Shown here: positions 27,171-36,786 of the stretch, in pieces
Layout of the letters: each line of letters starts with the position of its first letter
How positions within the stretch are numbered: position 1 is the stretch's first letter
Assembly (NCBI RefSeq): GCF_000601455.1
Contig: NZ_AZQP01000008.1
Location: 1 to 64,000 of the forward strand
Direction of reading: 5' to 3'
Origin: Fervidicella metallireducens AeB
Lineage (GTDB): Bacteria; Bacillota; Clostridia; Clostridiales; Caloramatoraceae
DNA length: 64,000 nt
Made by a program: the position numbers and the translations under genes
Notes under the pieces: model-generated
Seen by the model: the letters and a program-made list of their open reading frames with translations, nothing else
Told to the model about the DNA's origin: nothing
The model's database searches: none

Positions 27171-28894
27171 GCTTCAAATATAATGTCTAAAGCTTGTATT
27201 GGAAGGTAAATACGCTCATTTTTGGCTAATATAGTTAGACCATTTAAATATTTCACTTTACCGTTTATTTTAATAATATTTGTACTTATAGGCAATTCTG
27301 CTACTATTTTACCTTTAGTGATAATAAGAACTGGATTTGCCATATCAGTAACATCAAGTTCGGCCTCTGCATTAGGTAAATATGTTAGACCTTCTTCTAA
27401 TTCTACAAATAAATCAGCATTTACATCATTTAATGAAATTCCCATTGCTTTTGCAGCTATTTTAGCAATATCAGTGTTATCTATAACTCCTGATGGTTTA
27501 CCAGGACCATATGCATAAAGAACAGTATCGCTACCTGTGTGTCCATTTGTTGTCCAACCAATTACTGACCTTGAACTGAGCATAGGACCAATAACATAAT
27601 TGAGCTTTCCAGCAGGTGCCTTTTTAATTGCCTCGATTTCTTCTGCAGTCAAATCTGTTATTCCATAATAATCTCTCATTACTTCTACTATATTGTCTCT
27701 TTCAGGGTTTAACTTACTTTCTACGCCGACACCTGTTAAGGTTGCTTTTTTTAGTGGGTCAAGTAAAGTATTTGCCTTTAAAGTAGTATAGGTTGAATCT
27801 GTTTTTTTATTTCCTATAGAAAGACCACCATTGTCATGATCAGCAGCAGCTATAATCAATGTATTTTTATCCTTTTTTGCAAAATCTAAAGCAACTTTAA
27901 TTGCTTCGTCATATGCTAATACATCACTTATAACTCCCTTTGGGTCATTAGCATGGGATGCCCAATCAATTTCACTTCCCTCAACAAATAAAAAGAAACC
28001 ATCCTTGTCCTTAGACAGTAATTCTATTGCTTTTCTTGTCATTTCAGCTAGGCTAGGTTCTTTTTCAGGATCTCTATCAATATCATGTGACATAGCATCA
28101 TCAGCAAATATTCCCCATATCTTTTCACCATTAGCTGATTTCATTGATTTTGTATCTTCTACAAATTGATAATTCATTTTTTTAAGTTCGTCAATTAAAT
28201 TAAGTCCATCCTGTCTACCTTTTTCACCAGGTAAAAGATATTTTTTTCCTCCACCAAAGACTACGTTTAAATTTTGATATACCTGTTGTTTAGCAATCTC
28301 AAAGTATTGATTTCTATTTGGAACATGAGCAGTAAAGCCTGCTGGAGATGCATGGGAAACCTGTGAGGTTGATACTATTCCTGTTGCCTTATTTTTTAAT
28401 TTTGCTGCTTCTAATACAGTTGCAAGGGGCTTATATGCATCTTTTTCATTTACACTTTGTAAAGAAGGATAGTTTATTTCAGATGGATATACAGAAATGT
28501 AGCCATCATTTGATTTGTAACCAGTGGCCATGGCGGTAGCTGCAGGTGCTGAATCAGTTATTATTGAATTATAACAATATGTTTTTACTAAACCAGTGGC
28601 GATTTCATCCATATAGAGATTGGAACCTTTATACAAGCGAGCAAGGGTTGTATGTGATACGCCCATACCATCACCTAAAAAAATAATTACATTTTTAGCT
28701 TGATTAGGATTTTGAACAGGTTGCTTATTAGCTGGTTTTGCTGGTGTGTTTTTAAGTGTGACCTTTTTTGCTGTAACAGTGGGTTTTGGAGTAACATTTT
28801 TCTGTTGACCATTAACTTGTAGAGTAAATAGATTTGAAACAAGTAAACAGGACAAAAGCAGGGTACTTAATCCTTTTTTTAAATTTTTGAACAT
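27164..28894 (-). CDS. phoA: secreted alkaline phosphatase with C-terminal copper-amine-oxidase-like domain
   Basis: Hydrolyses phosphomonoesters outside the cell. 576 residues. A signal peptide (about 1-29, ending NGQ) is followed by a Pro/Lys/Thr-rich linker. The catalytic domain has IFLGDGMGVSHTTLARL, the nucleophile Ser in TDSAPAATAMATG, and metal-binding HDNGG and HTGSD. The last 70 or so residues (from about 505: ITKGKIVAELPISTNIIKIN, then YLPIQALDIIF) look like a copper amine oxidase N-terminal-type domain, common as an add-on in clostridial secreted proteins. Convergent with pst, so probably the same phosphate-starvation regulon. Confidence 0.92.
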   Translation of the reverse strand: MFKNLKKGLSTLLLSCLLVSNLFTLQVNGQQKNVTPKPTVTAKKVTLKNTPAKPANKQPVQNPNQAKNVIIFLGDGMGVSHTTLARLYKGSNLYMDEIATGLVKTYCYNSIITDSAPAATAMATGYKSNDGYISVYPSEINYPSLQSVNEKDAYKPLATVLEAAKLKNKATGIVSTSQVSHASPAGFTAHVPNRNQYFEIAKQQVYQNLNVVFGGGKKYLLPGEKGRQDGLNLIDELKKMNYQFVEDTKSMKSANGEKIWGIFADDAMSHDIDRDPEKEPSLAEMTRKAIELLSKDKDGFFLFVEGSEIDWASHANDPKGVISDVLAYDEAIKVALDFAKKDKNTLIIAAADHDNGGLSIGNKKTDSTYTTLKANTLLDPLKKATLTGVGVESKLNPERDNIVEVMRDYYGITDLTAEEIEAIKKAPAGKLNYVIGPMLSSRSVIGWTTNGHTGSDTVLYAYGPGKPSGVIDNTDIAKIAAKAMGISLNDVNADLFVELEEGLTYLPNAEAELDVTDMANPVLIITKGKIVAELPISTNIIKINGKVKYLNGLTILAKNERIYLPIQALDIIFEAK

Positions 28895-28939
28895 GTGAAT
28901 TCCTCCTTTAAGGTTTATAAGTTAATGGTAATATTTGAA

Positions 28940-28966
28940 TGTTAAAACCATTATATGGAACTGTTA
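28940..28966 (-). promoter_or_regulatory. possible Pho box upstream of phoA
   Basis: On the minus strand two TTAACA half-sites lie 22 bases apart (plus-strand TGTTA at 28940 and 28962), two helical turns. The repeat between them is degenerate (ATATAA). Weaker than the pstS box. Confidence 0.4.
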
Positions 28967-29146
28967 AGGAATGTGTAGATTTGGTTAAGTATATTTTAAA
29001 AGGAGGAACTAAGATTATAACTTAAAAACATGAGTTTTAACTTCGTTTTAACACAAAATAAGTTTATTTATAAAATTATTTGTTTACAATTATAATTAAG
29101 AGATAAGTTAAAATTAAAAGTAAATAAATTTCCCCCCCTTTATGTA
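28967..29146. other. intergenic, nothing clear
   Basis: AT-rich spacer upstream of phoA and downstream of the HAD gene. An AAAGGAGGAAC at about 28998-29008 on the plus strand is not followed by a frame of note. Confidence 0.4.
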
Positions 29147-29181
29147 TAGGAGCCAGCTATTTAAACAGCTGGCTCTAAATT
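29147..29181 (-). terminator. terminator of HAD gene
   Basis: Perfect stem GAGCCAGCT / AGCTGGCTC at 29149-29174, just after the stop of the minus-strand gene at 29182. Confidence 0.7.
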
Positions 29182-29988
29182 TTATTTTGAAAGAATAAAT
29201 TTATTTATAACGTGGGCAACACCATGTTCTTCATTGGTTTTAGTTATATAATCTGCAGCTGCCTTAACTTCAGGGAAAGCATTTCCCATGGCAACTCCAA
29301 GACCAGCATATTTAATCATATGAAGGTCATTTCCAGCATCTCCAACGCATATGATTTCTTCTTTTGAAATACCTAATTCCTTAGCTAAAAGTTCAACTCC
29401 TGCACCTTTATGAACATTTTTATCTAAAAATTCAAGGAAAAAAGGAGCACTTCTTACAACTGTATATTTTTCATATATTTCTTTTGGAATTTTTTTAATT
29501 ACAGTTTCAAGATATTCAGGCTCATCTATAAACATAACTTTTACTATGGTTGTATTTTCATCAATATCCTCAAAACTAATCTCTTCAAGAGGAATATGGT
29601 TAAGGTCTGCCTCAAGCTTTGAGTATTTACTGATTTTAGGAGTAATACAACTTTTAGGAGTAAGGGCATGAATATTTACCTTTAATTTTTTACTCAGGTT
29701 GTATAGAAATTTTAAATCATCAATTGACATTAAAGTCTGAGCCACAACATCACCTGTATTTGTATTTTGAACTACTGCACCATTAAAGGCAATAGCATAA
29801 TCACCTTCATCAGTTAAATTAAGTTCCTTTAAGTATCTTTTAATACCGTTTAATGGCCTTCCAGTGGCTAAAACAATCTTAACTCCCCTTTCCTTTGCCT
29901 TTCTTATAGCTTTATGATTTTCAATAGATATAGTTTTATCCTCTTTTAAAAGCGTTCCATCCATATCAATTGCAACTAATTTATACAT
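29182..29988 (-). CDS. Cof-type HAD-IIB family phosphatase
   Basis: Cytoplasmic sugar- or nucleotide-phosphatase, 268 residues. Motif I DMDGTLL at residue 8, motif II in LATGRP near 41, motif III Lys near 190 and motif IV GDAGNDLHMI near 220. The C2 cap lies between motifs II and III, as in the Cof/YidA group. Substrate cannot be deduced. Monocistronic. Confidence 0.92.
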   Translation of the reverse strand: MYKLVAIDMDGTLLKEDKTISIENHKAIRKAKERGVKIVLATGRPLNGIKRYLKELNLTDEGDYAIAFNGAVVQNTNTGDVVAQTLMSIDDLKFLYNLSKKLKVNIHALTPKSCITPKISKYSKLEADLNHIPLEEISFEDIDENTTIVKVMFIDEPEYLETVIKKIPKEIYEKYTVVRSAPFFLEFLDKNVHKGAGVELLAKELGISKEEIICVGDAGNDLHMIKYAGLGVAMGNAFPEVKAAADYITKTNEEHGVAHVINKFILSK

Positions 29989-30073
29989 ATCATAACCCCC
30001 ATGTCTTCCAGCTAATTTTTAATCTAAAATATATTATATCAGTAAGGATTTGTGAAAACTATAACAATTTTTG

Positions 30074-30109
30074 AAAAAAAAAAGAGGTGATTATTGAGAA
30101 CATCACCTC
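30074..30109 (-). terminator. terminator of Met-rich gene
   Basis: On the minus strand, stem GAGGTGAT / ATCACCTC followed by ten T residues. Confidence 0.9.
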
Positions 30110-30137
30110 CATCAAAAAACTAGACTAAAAATTAAAA

Positions 30138-30425
30138 TTAATCATCATCATCCTCATCCATATCCTGCATAGCAGCCATAGGATACATTCCAGGCATAGC
30201 ATACATTCCGCTCTTTGCCATCATGTTTCCTCCCGGCATTACGTTTTCCATTGGCATCATTGACGACATATTCATATAAGGACATACAGGCATCATTCCC
30301 TGCCATTGCATCATCATAGGATTCATTGCCATCATAGGGCATATTGGCATCATATTAGGCATCTCCATCATTTTCTCCTTTGGACACATATGGCGGTTCA
30401 TTGCCTTTTTAGAATTATAATCCAT
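30138..30425 (-). CDS. methionine-rich small protein with acidic tail
   Basis: 95 residues of which 30 are Met (about one third), often in MM pairs, plus three Cys each followed by Pro (HMCPK, PICPM, PVCPY) and the tail MDEDDDD. ATG after GAGGTGAAT on the minus strand, with its own strong terminator, so it is a real gene. No signal peptide. Met/Cys clusters of this kind bind Cu(I) or resist oxidation; a spore-coat-like structural role is another option. I do not recognise a family. Confidence 0.7.
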   Translation of the reverse strand: MDYNSKKAMNRHMCPKEKMMEMPNMMPICPMMAMNPMMMQWQGMMPVCPYMNMSSMMPMENVMPGGNMMAKSGMYAMPGMYPMAAMQDMDEDDDD

Positions 30426-30625
30426 AAATTCACCTCATATAATTTTTAACCTACATTTATAATATATGTGTTTTTTAAAAATTATGACACATAAAAGTAA
30501 AGGTTTTTCATTTAATTATATATTCCTACTTATCCTTAGTTCAAAATACAATAGTTCTATGATATAATTTTTGAAGAATAGATAACCTAAAAAATATTTT
30601 GAAGGTTATTGAAGGAGGTAACATT

Positions 30626-32017
30626 ATGAATTTTAATTCAAAAATCGATTCAATGAAGGATGAAATTATAAAATCAACTCAAGAAATACTTAAAATTAAA
30701 AGTACTGAAGGTGAACCAAAGTCAGGAATGCCCTTTGGTGAGGGAGTAGCAAAGGCATTGGATTGCGCACTCAATATATCAGGAGAACTTGGTTTTAAAA
30801 CAGTTAATTTGGATGGCTACATAGGTTATGCTGAATATGGTGAGGGAGAAGACTATGTAGCAGTTTTAGGACACCTTGATGTTGTTCCAGAGGGAGACGG
30901 ATGGATTTATCCACCTTATGCTGCAGAGATACATGATGAAAAAATATATGCAAGGGGAGCACTTGACAATAAAGGACCAATTATGGCAGCACTTTATGGC
31001 TTGAAGGCAATAAAGGATTCAGGTGTAAAGCTTTCAAAGAGAGTTAGAATAATATTTGGAACAAATGAAGAAACAGGAAGCAGAGAGATGGAACATTATT
31101 TAAAAATTGAGAAGCCACCAGTTTCTGGTTTTACCCCTGATGCAGAGTTTCCAATAATATATGCAGAAAAAGGATTGACAGTTTTTGATATTGTTAAGGA
31201 CTTAAATGTAAAACCCCAAGGGGATGTTGTTATTAAATACATAAAAGGTGGACAAAGAGCAAACATGGTGCCAGATTACTGTGAAGCAGGTATTATTTCA
31301 AAGGATTCAGCTGCAATTGCAGGCTCAGCAGAAAATTTTGCAAAAGTAACTGGTTATGATATAAAAGCTGAAATAAAGGATGATGTGACTATCATTAAAT
31401 CCTTTGGAGTATCAGCCCATGGAAGTTTACCACAGCATGGAAAAAATGCAATAATGCAGCTCTTTGCATTTTTAGGTACGATTAATCTTGGAAAGTCAGA
31501 TATAGCAGACTTTATAGAGTTTATGAATGAGAATGTTGGTATGGATGTATTTGGAACAAGATTTGGTGTTGGTCTTGAGGATAAGGCCTCAGGAAAACTT
31601 TCATTTAACGTTGGTGTTGTTGAAATGAATGAAGATAAAATAACAATGAAACTAAATTTAAGATATCCTGTAACATTTAAAATGGAAGATATGGTAAATC
31701 CATTTAACGCAAGGCTAGATGGAAGCGGAATCAGGGTGGAAAACTTTGAACATCAGGCACCCCTTTATTTTCCAGAGGATCATGAACTCATTAAAACTCT
31801 TCAAAAGGTATATACAGAACAAACTGGTCAGGAGGCAACACTTCTTGCAATCGGTGGAGGAACATATGCAAAGGAGATGCCTAATATTGTTGCATTTGGT
31901 CCTATTTTTCCTGGAAAACCTGACCTTGATCACCAGGCAAATGAATATATAGAAGTTGAAGACCTTATGCTATGTACAAAAATTTATGCACAGGCAATAT
32001 ACGAACTAGCTAAATAA
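30626..32017 (+). CDS. pepV: M20 dipeptidase (PepV-like)
   Basis: Zinc peptidase cutting dipeptides and related amides in the cytoplasm. 463 residues. Zinc ligands and catalytic residues appear in LGHLDVVPEGDGW, GALDNKGP, GTNEETGSREMEHY and DAEFP, and a late His in DLDHQANEY. The ATG at 30626 follows GAAGGAGGTAAC. Single-gene unit. Confidence 0.92.
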   Translation: MNFNSKIDSMKDEIIKSTQEILKIKSTEGEPKSGMPFGEGVAKALDCALNISGELGFKTVNLDGYIGYAEYGEGEDYVAVLGHLDVVPEGDGWIYPPYAAEIHDEKIYARGALDNKGPIMAALYGLKAIKDSGVKLSKRVRIIFGTNEETGSREMEHYLKIEKPPVSGFTPDAEFPIIYAEKGLTVFDIVKDLNVKPQGDVVIKYIKGGQRANMVPDYCEAGIISKDSAAIAGSAENFAKVTGYDIKAEIKDDVTIIKSFGVSAHGSLPQHGKNAIMQLFAFLGTINLGKSDIADFIEFMNENVGMDVFGTRFGVGLEDKASGKLSFNVGVVEMNEDKITMKLNLRYPVTFKMEDMVNPFNARLDGSGIRVENFEHQAPLYFPEDHELIKTLQKVYTEQTGQEATLLAIGGGTYAKEMPNIVAFGPIFPGKPDLDHQANEYIEVEDLMLCTKIYAQAIYELAK

Positions 32018-32044
32018 AATAAGAATTTTCTCTTAGACTTCTTA

Positions 32045-32093
32045 AAAATAGCCCCATAAAGTACTTATTATAAGTACTTTATGGGGCTATTTG
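32045..32093 (+). terminator. terminator of pepV
   Basis: Near-perfect stem of about 23 pairs (AAATAGCCCCATAAAGTACT and its complement), flanked by A and T. Confidence 0.9.
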
Positions 32094-32216
32094 ATAAATT
32101 TAAAAGGTAATTTAAAGTTATCTTTGTATTTCTTTTCCTTATTATACCTGCAAATTTAACTTTTAAAATATTCCGACAAATTATATAATTAAAAAAAGAG
32201 ATAAGGGGTGATGGCA

Positions 32217-33608
32217 ATGAAGATAAAATTTTGCGGGGCAGCAAAAACCGTTACGGGATCATGCTATTTAATAGAAACCAGAGAAAGAAAGTTCCTAGTA
32301 GATTGTGGTATGTTTCAGGGAAGTGTACATGATTTGAACACTTCGCCATTTCCATTTAATCCAGCAGAAATAGATTTTATGATACTTACCCATGCACATA
32401 TAGATCATTCGGGAAGAATTCCTATCCTTGTTAAAAACGGATTTAAAGGAAGTATATATTGTACTTCTGCAACTGCTGAATTAGCCCAGGTAATGCTGAA
32501 AGATAGCGCACATATTCAAGAAACTGAGGCACAGCAGAAAACAAAGAAAAGGCTTAGAAAGGGTTTAGAACCTGTTGAACCATTATATACTATTGTCGAT
32601 GCTGAGTTAGCAGGGAAATATATCTACCCAGTTTCATACGATAAAACAGAAATAATAGATGAAAATATAAGTTTTACATTAAAGGATGCAGGACATCTTT
32701 TAGGTTCAGCAATAGTTCAGATTCAAATAAATGAAGATGGTCAGAAAAAAATCATTACATTTACAGGTGATTTAGGTAATTTTAATATACCTATAATTAA
32801 GGACTATGAATATATAGAAAAAACAGATTACTTAATTATGGAATCAACATATGGCAACAGGCTGCATGAAATAGATAATCAGGCTAATGATTTATATGAA
32901 ATCATTGTAAATACAGTAAAAAGAGGAGGAAACGTTATACTTCCTGCCTTTGCAGTTGGAAGGGCACAGGAATTATTGTATTTATTAAATTATTATATTG
33001 ATATTGAAAAAAGAAAAAAGATAAAGAATGTAGAAGTATATCTGGACAGTCCCCTTGCTAAGAGTGCAACGGAGATATTTGGAAGACATATGGAGTGTTA
33101 TGATGATGAGGCAGTAAAATTATTTTTAAAGGATACCCATCCCCTTGATTTCAGTAATCTTAAAATAATAGAGAGCCCAGAGGAATCACAGGAGTTGAAC
33201 AAGAAAAATGGAGTAGTTATAATATCCTCCAGCGGTATGTGTGAGGCAGGAAGGATAAAGCACCATTTAAAGCATAATATCTGGCGTGAGGATTGTTCAT
33301 TGGTATTTGTAGGTTACCAGGCAGAGGGTACTCTTGGAAGAAAGATACTGGATGGTGCAGAAAAAATTAAAATTTTTGGTGAAGAAATGGTTGTTAAAGC
33401 AAAAATTTATAGAATAGAATCTTTATCTGGGCATGCAGATTTAAACGGGATTTTAAATTGGGTTAAGAATATCAGACATGGTGTGTCAAAACAGATTTTT
33501 ATAACCCATGGTGAGGAGGAAGCAGCGGAAAATCTCAAAAAGGAGATAGAAAAATTAACTGCGGCAGAGGTTATTATTCCTAATATGAATGAAGAGTACA
33601 AAATATGA
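32217..33608 (+). CDS. beta-CASP metallo-beta-lactamase-fold nuclease
   Basis: Predicted RNA-processing nuclease of the YSH1/CPSF73-like group. 463 residues. MBL metal motif THAHIDHSGRIP (near residue 57), a second ligand in DAGHLLGSA, GDLGN, the beta-CASP part with SSSGMCEAGRIKHHL near 338, and the last His in LSGHAD. The ATG at 32217 lies eight bases after AAGGGG. The C-terminal KH-like extension of RNase J is absent. 39 bases from the Nudix gene, so possibly co-transcribed. Confidence 0.9.
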   Translation: MKIKFCGAAKTVTGSCYLIETRERKFLVDCGMFQGSVHDLNTSPFPFNPAEIDFMILTHAHIDHSGRIPILVKNGFKGSIYCTSATAELAQVMLKDSAHIQETEAQQKTKKRLRKGLEPVEPLYTIVDAELAGKYIYPVSYDKTEIIDENISFTLKDAGHLLGSAIVQIQINEDGQKKIITFTGDLGNFNIPIIKDYEYIEKTDYLIMESTYGNRLHEIDNQANDLYEIIVNTVKRGGNVILPAFAVGRAQELLYLLNYYIDIEKRKKIKNVEVYLDSPLAKSATEIFGRHMECYDDEAVKLFLKDTHPLDFSNLKIIESPEESQELNKKNGVVIISSSGMCEAGRIKHHLKHNIWREDCSLVFVGYQAEGTLGRKILDGAEKIKIFGEEMVVKAKIYRIESLSGHADLNGILNWVKNIRHGVSKQIFITHGEEEAAENLKKEIEKLTAAEVIIPNMNEEYKI

Positions 33609-33647
33609 AAAACATATAGTATAAACTTTTAATTGGAGATGACTCTA

Positions 33648-34070
33648 ATGGATACAGAAAATATAACTGCTATAAAGGTAACTTGTGCTATTATAGAGAA
33701 GGATGGTAAAATTTTAGCAGCCCAGAGAAGTGAAAAAATGAGCCTGCCATTGAAATGGGAATTTCCAGGTGGAAAGATTGAGAATCTTGAAAAACCAGAG
33801 GAATGTATATTGAGGGAAATCAAAGAGGAATTAGGTATAGATTTAAATATAAAGTATATGCTGAAATCAAACACACATTGTTATGGAAACAGAAAAATTG
33901 AGCTTATACCCTTTGTCTGCAGTATAGCCGGCGGTGATATAATTCTAAAAGAGCATAAAGCAGTACTTTGGGACTTTCCTTTAAATTTAAAGAATTTAGA
34001 TTGGGCAGAGGCTGATATACCAATATACAATCAATATTTATCCTTAGTTAAAGGTCAGGGCTTAAAATGA
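33648..34070 (+). CDS. Nudix hydrolase, MutT/8-oxo-dGTPase type
   Basis: 140 residues. The Nudix box is GGKIENLEKPEECILREIKE through ELGID, matching GX5EX7REUXEEXGU. The core starts VTCAIIEKDGKILAAQRSE, typical of MutT-like (d)NTP pyrophosphatases that clean oxidised nucleotides. The ATG at 33648 follows TTGGAG; the TTG at 33633 lies before that site. A shared terminator with the convergent TPR gene follows. Confidence 0.9.
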   Translation: MDTENITAIKVTCAIIEKDGKILAAQRSEKMSLPLKWEFPGGKIENLEKPEECILREIKEELGIDLNIKYMLKSNTHCYGNRKIELIPFVCSIAGGDIILKEHKAVLWDFPLNLKNLDWAEADIPIYNQYLSLVKGQGLK

Positions 34071-34082
34071 AGTTATAATAAA

Positions 34083-34118
34083 TGGACGGATATTCTTTGT
34101 TATAAAGGCATCCGTCCA
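34083..34118. terminator. bidirectional terminator Nudix / TPR gene
   Basis: Stem TGGACGGAT / ATCCGTCCA with a 18-base loop, AT-rich flanks on both sides. Confidence 0.65.
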
Positions 34119-34127
34119 TAAATTATT

Positions 34128-34985
34128 TTATCGCTTTTTCTGATTAGAATTTTTCATAAAAATAATTCTGCCATTTTTATTACTTTTACGAGAAGCTGAC
34201 TTTAATTTTTTCAAGCAGTCTTCTCTGTTCTTTTTATAAAAGACGTTTTCAGAATCCAGCTTAATTGCCTTTTCAAAATTTAAAAGGGCTTCTCTGTTTT
34301 TTTTTAATATAAACAGGATGTATCCTATGTTATTGTATATAACAGCCAGGTCTTTATTGTCAAGATGGGAAGAACTTTTTAAAACCTTATCATAATAATA
34401 TAGAGATTGTTCATAGTCTTGCAGATTATAGTAAATAACAGCTAAATTATAAAAGGCTAAGGGTGATGATTTTTCAATTTCAATTATTTTCTTGTTTATG
34501 TCTATTGCTTCATCAAATCTTTCAAGCCCTTGAAGAAGAAGGGCTTTGTTATAAAGACAATCAAGGGCATAGGGATTTTCTTCAAGAGCTGAATCCAGCC
34601 AATACATTGCAGATTCATATTCCCCCATAGTGATTAGAAGATTTGCCTTTGCATTATATGCTGACACAGAATTTTTATCATTCATTATTGCAGTGTCAAT
34701 GCATTTCAAAGCTTCTTTATTCTTACCAAGTTTTGATAGAATTTCTGCCTTAGCTAAAAGCAGACTTTTGTCATTTGAATTCATAAGAAGCCCTTTGTTA
34801 ATAGCATTGATTGCTGAGGAATGTTCTCCTATTTCGAAAAGGCATTCAGCCTTGTATATATACGGTTTTTTAAAATTAGGATCTGTTTCAATTGATCTAT
34901 CAAAATAAAACAAAGCAAGTTTATATTCCTTTTTATCAAAAAAAGATAAACCTTCATAAAAATATTTTACAGCTTCTTTTTTCAT
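34128..34985 (-). CDS. TPR-repeat protein
   Basis: 285 residues made of about seven tetratricopeptide repeats (for example AVKYFYEGLSFFDKKEYKLA, then ALKCIDTAIMNDKNSVSAYNAKANLL), ending in a Lys/Arg-rich tail. Such helical repeats scaffold protein-protein contacts. No signal peptide or catalytic domain. The ATG at 34985 lies after GAGGTG. Partner unknown. Confidence 0.88.
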   Translation of the reverse strand: MKKEAVKYFYEGLSFFDKKEYKLALFYFDRSIETDPNFKKPYIYKAECLFEIGEHSSAINAINKGLLMNSNDKSLLLAKAEILSKLGKNKEALKCIDTAIMNDKNSVSAYNAKANLLITMGEYESAMYWLDSALEENPYALDCLYNKALLLQGLERFDEAIDINKKIIEIEKSSPLAFYNLAVIYYNLQDYEQSLYYYDKVLKSSSHLDNKDLAVIYNNIGYILFILKKNREALLNFEKAIKLDSENVFYKKNREDCLKKLKSASRKSNKNGRIIFMKNSNQKKR

Positions 34986-35147
34986 TAAAAACACCTCAGG
35001 TTGTATTAAATTCTTTTGTCAATTATACCACTTAATTACTTAAAATTATATAGTGGTACATACATACTTTATTAAACCTCAGGAATATTATTTTTCATTG
35101 GGGCATTAATCAAGAAAATAAAATTGTTTTGAACAGAAATAAAGGAA

Positions 35148-35184
35148 TAAAAAAAATAAAGCAGCCTTGAGACAAGACTGCTTA
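35148..35184 (-). terminator. terminator of Ni/Co transporter operon
   Basis: On the minus strand, stem AAGCAGTCTTG / CAAGGCTGCTT with one mismatch, followed by TATTTTTTTTATT. Confidence 0.88.
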
Positions 35185-35210
35185 TAACATAAAAATGTGC
35201 ACAGTTGGTT

Positions 35211-35936
35211 TTATATTATATTATTTTCAAACAAGAATACACTATCGTTGATAACCTTATCATAATGGTCATCTCTTATAATTCTATGATTTTTAGAGAA
35301 AACGATTGCCCGTTTAAAGACATCTTTAACATATTCAAAATCATGGGTAGCGCAGATAACTGTTTTACCTGATTGATTTAGTTTTATAAGCAGCTCCCTA
35401 AAAAATCTTTTAGTCCTTGGATCAAGTCCGTTCATAGGTTCATCAAGAACAATAACTTCAGGGTTAGAAGAAAGAACACAGGCTATTGCAACCCTTTTCT
35501 TTTCTCCTCCACTGAGATTGAATGGAACACGGTCTTTTAAATCTTCAATATTTAAAAGTCTTAAACAATCCTCACATCTTCTTTTAACATCTATTTCGCT
35601 AAGTCCCATTTGTCTAGGACCAAAGGCTATTTCATCATAAACAGAGGAGCAGAAAAGTTGTGAATCTGAGTTTTGAAAAACAAATCCTATTTTTTTATGA
35701 AATTTCTTTGAAAAAATCTGGTTATTCATGGATGAAGGAGTAATTTTCTCGCCGTTAAAAATGTAATCTCCACTTGAGGGAAAGATTAAGGCATTAAGTA
35801 TTTTAAGAAAGGTTGATTTTCCACTACCGTTAGGACCGATTATAGCAATGGATTCACCCTTTTCAATTTTAATGCTTATATTATCAATGGCCTTCAGACC
35901 ATTATACTCAAATGTTATATTGTTAATTTCAATCAT
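35211..35936 (-). CDS. cbiO: ECF-type nickel/cobalt transporter ATPase
   Basis: ATP-hydrolysing subunit, 241 residues. Walker A GPNGSGKST, Q-loop FQNSDSQLF, signature LSGGEKKR, Walker B VIVLDEPMNGLD. The ATG at 35936 follows AGGTGAC and is four bases after the cbiQ stop. A single ATPase implies a homodimer in the complex. Confidence 0.93.
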   Translation of the reverse strand: MIEINNITFEYNGLKAIDNISIKIEKGESIAIIGPNGSGKSTFLKILNALIFPSSGDYIFNGEKITPSSMNNQIFSKKFHKKIGFVFQNSDSQLFCSSVYDEIAFGPRQMGLSEIDVKRRCEDCLRLLNIEDLKDRVPFNLSGGEKKRVAIACVLSSNPEVIVLDEPMNGLDPRTKRFFRELLIKLNQSGKTVICATHDFEYVKDVFKRAIVFSKNHRIIRDDHYDKVINDSVFLFENNII

Positions 35937-35940
35937 TATG

Positions 35941-36729
35941 TCACCTGCCCATAGTAAAATAGAAAATAAATACAACAACAATTAAAGTAGCAAATAAGAG
36001 ATCTGCAATGCTAAAGTGAAACCTTGTTTTAATTTCATATTCTCCTGTAAAACCTCTGCATTCCATTGCATAATACATCTCTTCAGACATATTTTTTGAC
36101 TTTAGAAACATATTGCCTATTATAGATGACATATTAGTATATTTTTTATTGTTTTTTCCTATTGAGCGTAATTTAAGTGCACAAAGGGTTTCAAAAGATA
36201 TGTTGCTTAACAAATATATAAATCTTAAAGTGTTTTCCAATACAAAAATAAATATATCTGGTACTAAAAAGAATTTTAAAACCTTAATAATATCATTCCA
36301 TGGAGTAGTTGAGGTTAATATGCTTACAGAACATATGTCTCCAAAGACTTTAAGAACAATAATAATGGCGTTTAGCTTGTTTCCATTAAGGATTGAAGGT
36401 ATTAACATTATTAAAGTAAAGGAAGCGAAAGTAAAGGCTGCCTTTAATATATGATTATTTTTTACTATTGCTAACACTGTAAAAACAATAAGAACATCTG
36501 TTAATAGAACAAAGGTAACTTTTGTTGATAAGGAAAGCAATATAATTGTTGATATAAGAAGTATAAATCTCATTAAGGGATTGGCAGAAAGTATTGAATT
36601 ACTTTGCCTTAGATTAACTCCATTAATTATTTTTGAGATAATTTCTGAAAAAATAAATATATTTTTGCCTAAATATCTACTGTTATCCTTAACAGGAACA
36701 TAATCATCTTCCTTAAACAACCAATCCAC
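35941..36729 (-). CDS. cbiQ: ECF-type nickel/cobalt transporter transmembrane subunit
   Basis: T component, 262 residues, about five membrane segments. The coupling helices contain the A-R-G-like motifs LKLRSIG (near 187) and AMECRGFTG (near 225). The start is GTG after GTAGGTG. It lies between the substrate-specific subunit and the ATPase, the usual CbiMQO/NikMQO order. Confidence 0.9.
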   Translation of the reverse strand: MDWLFKEDDYVPVKDNSRYLGKNIFIFSEIISKIINGVNLRQSNSILSANPLMRFILLISTIILLSLSTKVTFVLLTDVLIVFTVLAIVKNNHILKAAFTFASFTLIMLIPSILNGNKLNAIIIVLKVFGDICSVSILTSTTPWNDIIKVLKFFLVPDIFIFVLENTLRFIYLLSNISFETLCALKLRSIGKNNKKYTNMSSIIGNMFLKSKNMSEEMYYAMECRGFTGEYEIKTRFHFSIADLLFATLIVVVFIFYFTMGR

Positions 36730-36786
36730 AAAAACACCTACTTTTATTCAAATCTCATTAAGTTAAGAAATAAATAAATAATTTTT

